A DNA stretch of 64,000 nucleotides from Gracilaria domingensis (Eukaryota > Rhodophyta > Florideophyceae > Gracilariales > Gracilariaceae): assembly GCA_022539475.1 (NCBI GenBank), contig VCMS01000263.1:1-64000 (forward strand), read 5' to 3'. A model generated the notes under the pieces. It had not been told where the DNA came from, made no database searches, and worked only from the letters and a program-made list of their open reading frames with translations. This document shows positions 59,044 through 64,000 of the stretch, one piece after another. Position numbers and translations under genes: made by a program. The first letter of the stretch is position 1; the number at the start of each line of letters is the position of its first letter.

Positions 59044-60888
59044 ATGGACATATCCGAGATTCCGGTTCCTCGTCACAACGAGACACACGCGCAAGCGCAC
59101 GCAACTTCTCTGCACTCAGACGATTCAGTACTTGAAGTTTCTCCTGCGATCGACGACTTGATGAACCCTTACCAGGGCGACGAGCAGCATTCCCAAGCCG
59201 GGGCCCCGAACGTTTCGGGTCCCGCAACTTTTGCGACAGGGTATCTCGGCGGTTTCGCCTCCGCTCCTCTGCCTCAGCGTCAATATCACAAGACTATAGC
59301 CAAGCCGGTCGTCGCGGCGTGGAATTCCGCTCAGGCGGTGCCCTTGCTGGCGACTCCAGCTGGCTGGAGAGTGCGTTAATCGCTTCTTGTTGAAGATCCG
59401 ACTACCGGAAGAAGCTGGGCTTATTCCAGAGCGCCCTGGTTTCACCCGACAGCGGTTCGCAACAGTGCGTTGATGGATTCATACACCGAGAACGGTATGC
59501 TGCCCAGCAGCCTACACCGAGATATGTTGGATTCCTGGGATTGGAGACACCGCGTGGCGGTCGCACCTCACGTGTTGTCACGGAAACGGCGCGACCGTGG
59601 ATACGAGACGCTAGATGAAACGCACGCGGCTATGGCGCGATTGGCATACTTTTGGAAGGACCCAGCCTCGTTCCCGGAGAGGATTCCCCAGCCATACGGG
59701 TTCGACCTTTCACGGTTCCGAACTTACGGAGAGATCAAGTATGGCGCGAACCTCGCGGACTTCCAAGGCGCGGAAAACTTCCCGGAGTCGATGCCGGCGG
59801 ACATTCTCCTGTTCAAGAGGCCTATCCTACGAGCGGAGTTCTGATATCTACATCGCCCTTCGGGACAGGGAAGCTTCTTCGACCGACGGCGAAACGAACG
59901 CAAATGGCGATCCGGGTTTGGGTATCTGATTCCACAGCAGAACATGGAGGTTGAACGTTTGCGTCCGGACGCACTAGCGAGTCGATTCGCTCCACTCCCA
60001 TCGTAGTGGGCTCATTATGAGGTAGAAAGCGGGTGTTTCCCGGAATTGCGTGCGTGCAAAATCCTATGTGGAGTCACGCATGATTGCGAATCCGCACTCG
60101 GAGTATTGGATGCTTTTAATCGCTGAATGGGCCGCTCGCGTTGCCGCGTTTATGTTATGGGAAGCATACGACCAGAACCGTGTTTGGTATTTGCCTCCGA
60201 GGTTACGGAATGTGATTAGATCACTGGACTTATACACCGCGCTTGGTTCGGATGACAACGTCAGCGAGGTCATCAGCCTTATCGATCTCATCGATTCCAT
60301 TGATTGGAGTACCGTTCCGGCGGAAAACGACCCCAGGGGCACTCGTTCGCACTACGACCGTTCGCCAGGGCGAAGACATCCGGGTGCCGGTGACTTCGTG
60401 TATTACCATCCCTGGGAGGGAGTTACCCTCCCGAAGGTGCGGGCTCTCGTCCTACGCGGACTTCCTCGAGGGGTTCCGAGCGATCACGCTATTGGGTTTA
60501 TGTTTTCCGACAACTATTACTGCGTAGCAGAGGAGGACGATCCAATGGTGGATGATACTGTGGAAGACCCGGCAACGAAAGGTCCGTCGGCGGCTTCCGC
60601 AGGAGTTCCGGTTGTCGGAGGGGCGGCTGCGCCAGTTGCTCCTATCGGTTGGGGCGTGGGCCCTTCGCAGGGGAATATCGACCGTCGCGTGATAGCGATG
60701 CGCAACTAACTTCTCGAACTTGGGTTGCCGGTTCCACCGGATATGTACGACCTCGGCCAGCTGTTGGCATTGGGCCCGCAGGCGTTCGCGAGTCAGCCTC
60801 CCCAAGCGGGGCCGTCCAACCCTGGAGGTGCCGGTCCTTCCACAGGATGGCAGTGATCACAACGGTGGGTTCCCTCCATGATGGGCTG
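59044..60888 (+). pseudogene. GC-rich capsid- or gag-like gene, broken
   Basis: One frame runs 59044-59844 with a single TAA at 59377-59379. A second part (60050-60709) continues in another phase and reads on past a TAA at 60707-60709 to a proline/glycine/alanine-rich tail that closes at about 60857. The body is rich in W, R and aliphatics (EYWMLLIAEWAARVAAFMLW, YQ-poor loops, DFVYYHPWEGVTLPK). The tail resembles the Ala/Gly/Pro-rich ends of totivirus-like capsid proteins. There is no zinc knuckle, protease, polymerase or flanking LTR in the right orientation. It could be a viral capsid-derived insertion or a gag. GC content is clearly above that of the neighbours. Family not proven. Confidence 0.4.
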
Positions 60889-63800
60889 TGGTAGGCTCTA
60901 CGACCAGCGCGCTCTGCAATAGCTAGCGGTACAACTTCTTTTTAGAATAAAATCGACTTCGATATCACTTCCTTCATAAACGGATTACGTTCTTACGCTT
61001 TTGGCGCACCATCCCCAGTCGAAATATGAGATATAGTTTGGATACAACTGTGATATAAAACGTATGATATATTTCGGATATAATTCACCGACGTTTCTGG
61101 GATATTATTTAGATATAGATTTGATACAAAATAGATAAAGTTGTATTAACTACCAGATATATGCTTGAACCTTAGCCGAGACGTTTTTGATAAATCTGTC
61201 GCATACATTTAAGATGAGAACGATTAAGTATTGATATGATTGAGGTGCAATTAAGTTCCCAAAGATGGTCTGTTTGTGGGGTTCAGCTCAATACGTTAGA
61301 TGAGCATCCAGTCCTACTCACTATACGCAAGATAAAATCTTGATACCGGTTTTCAATGAAATGATGTGCTTTATGTATGATACTGCTACAGCATACACCC
61401 TGAACAATCCCATAACTGGAGAGTAGTAGTGCCATGTGAGAATCCCTCAAATGAGGGGCAACACATGACAGCACACGTTGAGATGAGCGACCGTGCTCAT
61501 GACGTTCCCGCGAGGTGCCTGTCAACTGACACGGCCCCATGCGAAACGTCCACAGCAGCGATGTCCTCTCTGACAGCTGTTCCATATCGTGCCACATCAT
61601 CAGCTGAGCGCGCCGGTACAGCAAGCTTCTGTGAGAATCGCTTGGTGTAAACCTCGTTCGGCGCTCAAGCTCAGCACCCAGTATCTGTGCAAATGACAGG
61701 AGTCGCTGTGACCTTCTAGGCTTGGGAGGGTCGCACAAACATATCAGAGTTGCACTACATATTCACCCAGGCGCGACATGAAGCCAAACACAGCGACAAA
61801 CGACCCCGAGTGGCTGCTGCTGAGCCCTCTCAGTTGCAAAGCCATCAGGTTCCAATACAGGCAAGGTACTGCAGTTGATACCGCGGGCGGGACGGGGGAG
61901 TAATGCCATCGGTTATGTGATCAGTGGGCCCATTTTCATCCATGCGGACCGTAAAACTGCCCGCGGAGCAACGTTAGAGGGCTTTTCTGTACGTGGCGGT
62001 GTCCTTTCTGTCGTTCTAGCGGAGAGATCGCCTCGGAATGATACAGGTGATCAGTGGACCCATTTCCCCACGTGCAGACTGTTAGAATGTCTGCGGCGCA
62101 CGGATCGAAGGTTTTGGTGCACGACGCCCTGTCCTGGTCTGTCATGGTAGCCGAAAGCACGCCTCGGAGTGATAGAGAGGTAGAGATCAAAGCCCCCCAA
62201 GACATTCGGGTGCTGAGCAAATGTATTACGGTAAATGTGAAGAGGAAAGAATGACTTCGAAGAATAAAAGCCAGAACACATCGGCGCGATGACTTTCATA
62301 TTCAATGCAGGCAGCCATCGGAAAAGTAGATGCCAAAAATTCTCAAGTGGCTATGTTCGGAAGTGGGGTGTATTTCACGTATAGTAACCGCCAGCGACTA
62401 CTACCGTCTTTTTAAGCCGTCGGGCTCCTGTTGCCCTCAGTAGGTGTGTAGAAAAGTTCCAAACCATGAAATAGCGAGTTATATACATCACATTGCCCGC
62501 TATAGACACCATCGATGAACCGCTTCGACCCAACCTGATTCACTGAGGAGTTAGAAGACCCAGATCGTATCCCTTACCGTAATTCACGTCCGAGGCAGCT
62601 CCATGTCGTATTCTTCTGACAAAACCTTGCGCGGGAGCTTTCTTCGTAGCGTGATACGATTACCCATGTCTTTTGAAGCGGAGCAGTTTCGTTATACGAC
62701 AGTTCATTAAGGCCAGAGGGTCACAACACGGCAAAACGATGCGGATACACCACGTTGAACTTGAAAGAAACCATCAGTGATACACTCAGTCCGGACGTGC
62801 TTCATTGAAGAGGTTGTAATATGGAACCGCAGCATACTTTTTACCGTAATTCAACCGCAGTTTAGGCTCTCAGAGTATAACCCTGAAGTATCCGTGCCTG
62901 GCCTTCTCCGGAGCCTCGACCTTGCTTAAAGGGAAGACGTTTAGGCAACTCGGTAGGCAAAAGGAGCCTTCGCTTGCCAGCAAGACCGTTACTCGCCGCA
63001 TAGTGGCACGATACGCGGGGCTCACCGTAACGCACTATGCCAGTGGTTACCATAGGAAGCATACAGAATGTTCGGATGTTGTGCAGGGAACTACTCACAA
63101 TTATGTCTCCACTTGCATTACGCAGGAGCGGTACGGTTCATAGCCACGGTTGTTGTCTCTGTCGGCTACGGAAGGCAGAGGTGGTGTCGAAAGGCTTCCG
63201 TAGGGGCGGAAACTCCTGGGGTTCTGCTTCTTTGCAGCTTATCTGCAAACTCCGTATGTACCGGAGGCAGTACGTGAGCAGGGGAAGTACGTTTTCTCAA
63301 TCAGAACCAGGATTCGTTGATGGCGTTGCGATTGTCCGTGTTGTTCACGGATGCATGCAAACAGAACCAGGCATAGTGTTTACGCCCACCATGAACCAGA
63401 AACTCAAGTAACGATTTTGAGAAGGGCCATGAGTGCAAAAGATGTGAAGGACGTTGAGGCGGAGTACTCAAATGAAACCGATACGACTTAGTTCTGTGAT
63501 GCATGGTATATGGCGATTCATGAACACGAAGGCGGTAAATCGTGCAGAGCCATTACTGCGAGTTTCTCTTCACTCACCCATTGCATGGACATGTTTCTCT
63601 GCCTTTCTTCTTCCTATTTCCGTTCCATTATTCCCTCCAACCTCTCTCCTTCGTCTCTCCTTCTCATCAAATGGGGTCAGTCAACTGTTCGTCTCCGACG
63701 GTCCCTTGGCCCTATAGTTAAGAAAAGCAGGGCTGCAGGGAGCACTAGCCTCTTAAGATGTCAAAGGCCAGAACGAATGGTTAGTGGCTGGCGAAGGATG

Positions 63801-64000
63801 AGGTGAGAACGCTCAGACATCCGAAACTTCTTCCCCTTTCACTTGAATGGTCAAGAGTGTTCCTGTTTTCGTTCGTACGCGAAGTTGAAATGAAGCAGTG
63901 GAGAAGCGTATATACACGTGTTCTCGTGTGCTTCCTGTACTGCCAAAACCACACGCGTTCTTTTCGCAGCTTGTTCGAGAGCGACATTAGCACACGGCAC
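60889..64000. other. No recognisable gene
   Basis: Short frames only. The sole structured feature is the 130-base tandem duplication at 61917-62176. The stretch 60940-61240 is AT-rich with repeated GATATA-type strings. Confidence 0.4.
61917..62176 (+). repeat. 130-base tandem duplication
   Basis: Two units start GTGATCAGTGGGCCCATTT (61917) and GTGATCAGTGGACCCATTT (62047), an offset of exactly 130 bases. They end GCCTCGGAATGATA and GCCTCGGAGTGATA. The middles are diverged. Non-coding as far as I can tell. Confidence 0.6.

Noticed and set aside
1..64000. CRISPR arrays, bacterial operons or ribosome binding sites
   Set aside because: No regularly spaced short repeats or operon-like gene packing; all coding evidence is eukaryotic.

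Overview
The window reads as nuclear DNA of a eukaryote with few introns and a genome heavily invaded by transposons. The evidence is eukaryotic transposon families (piggyBac, Harbinger-like, Ty1/copia, solo LTRs), SET and SANT/Myb-like chromatin domains, GT...TACTAAC...AG intron remnants, and a handful of intronless host-type genes separated by kilobases of repeat debris. My best guess is a red alga of the Chondrus/Gracilaria type. This is inference: no rRNA, tRNA or organelle gene fixes the lineage.

Layout: 1-4.3 kb holds a broken minus-strand gene joining a DNA N6/N4-methyltransferase-like domain to a SET domain. 4.3-7.1 kb is GC-rich without a convincing gene. 7.1-13 kb is the host-like core: a ParB-like reading frame (frameshifted), a 2-oxoglutarate/Fe(II) dioxygenase-like gene, a multipass membrane protein on the opposite strand, and a charged coiled-coil protein divergent from it. 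13-25 kb contains a diverged repeat, two Ty1/copia fragments in opposite orientation and an AT-rich desert with large palindromes. 25-29 kb holds two broken genes, one with motifs of large transposon-borne proteins. 29.7-30.8 kb is a run of degenerate intron-like units.

31-51 kb is the most structured part. A module of two convergent reading frames, here called X and Y, occurs as two back-to-back inverted pairs, plus a single X copy at 15 kb. One pair is split by a piggyBac element (32.4-36.0 kb) and the other by a Harbinger-like insertion (46.3-48.9 kb). Between the pairs lies an LTR that is itself interrupted by a 5.5-kb DNA transposon with 160-bp inverted repeats and a CTAT duplication. 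This gives a readable order of insertions.

51-64 kb has two more solo LTRs, a dispersed repeat in inverted copies, two perfect short palindromes, a GC-rich broken gene that may derive from a totivirus-like capsid or a gag, and a 130-bp tandem duplication. Most of the identified coding sequence is decayed. Only the genes at 8321-9982, 10314-11462 and 12103-12915, and the accessory ORF inside the piggyBac element, look intact.
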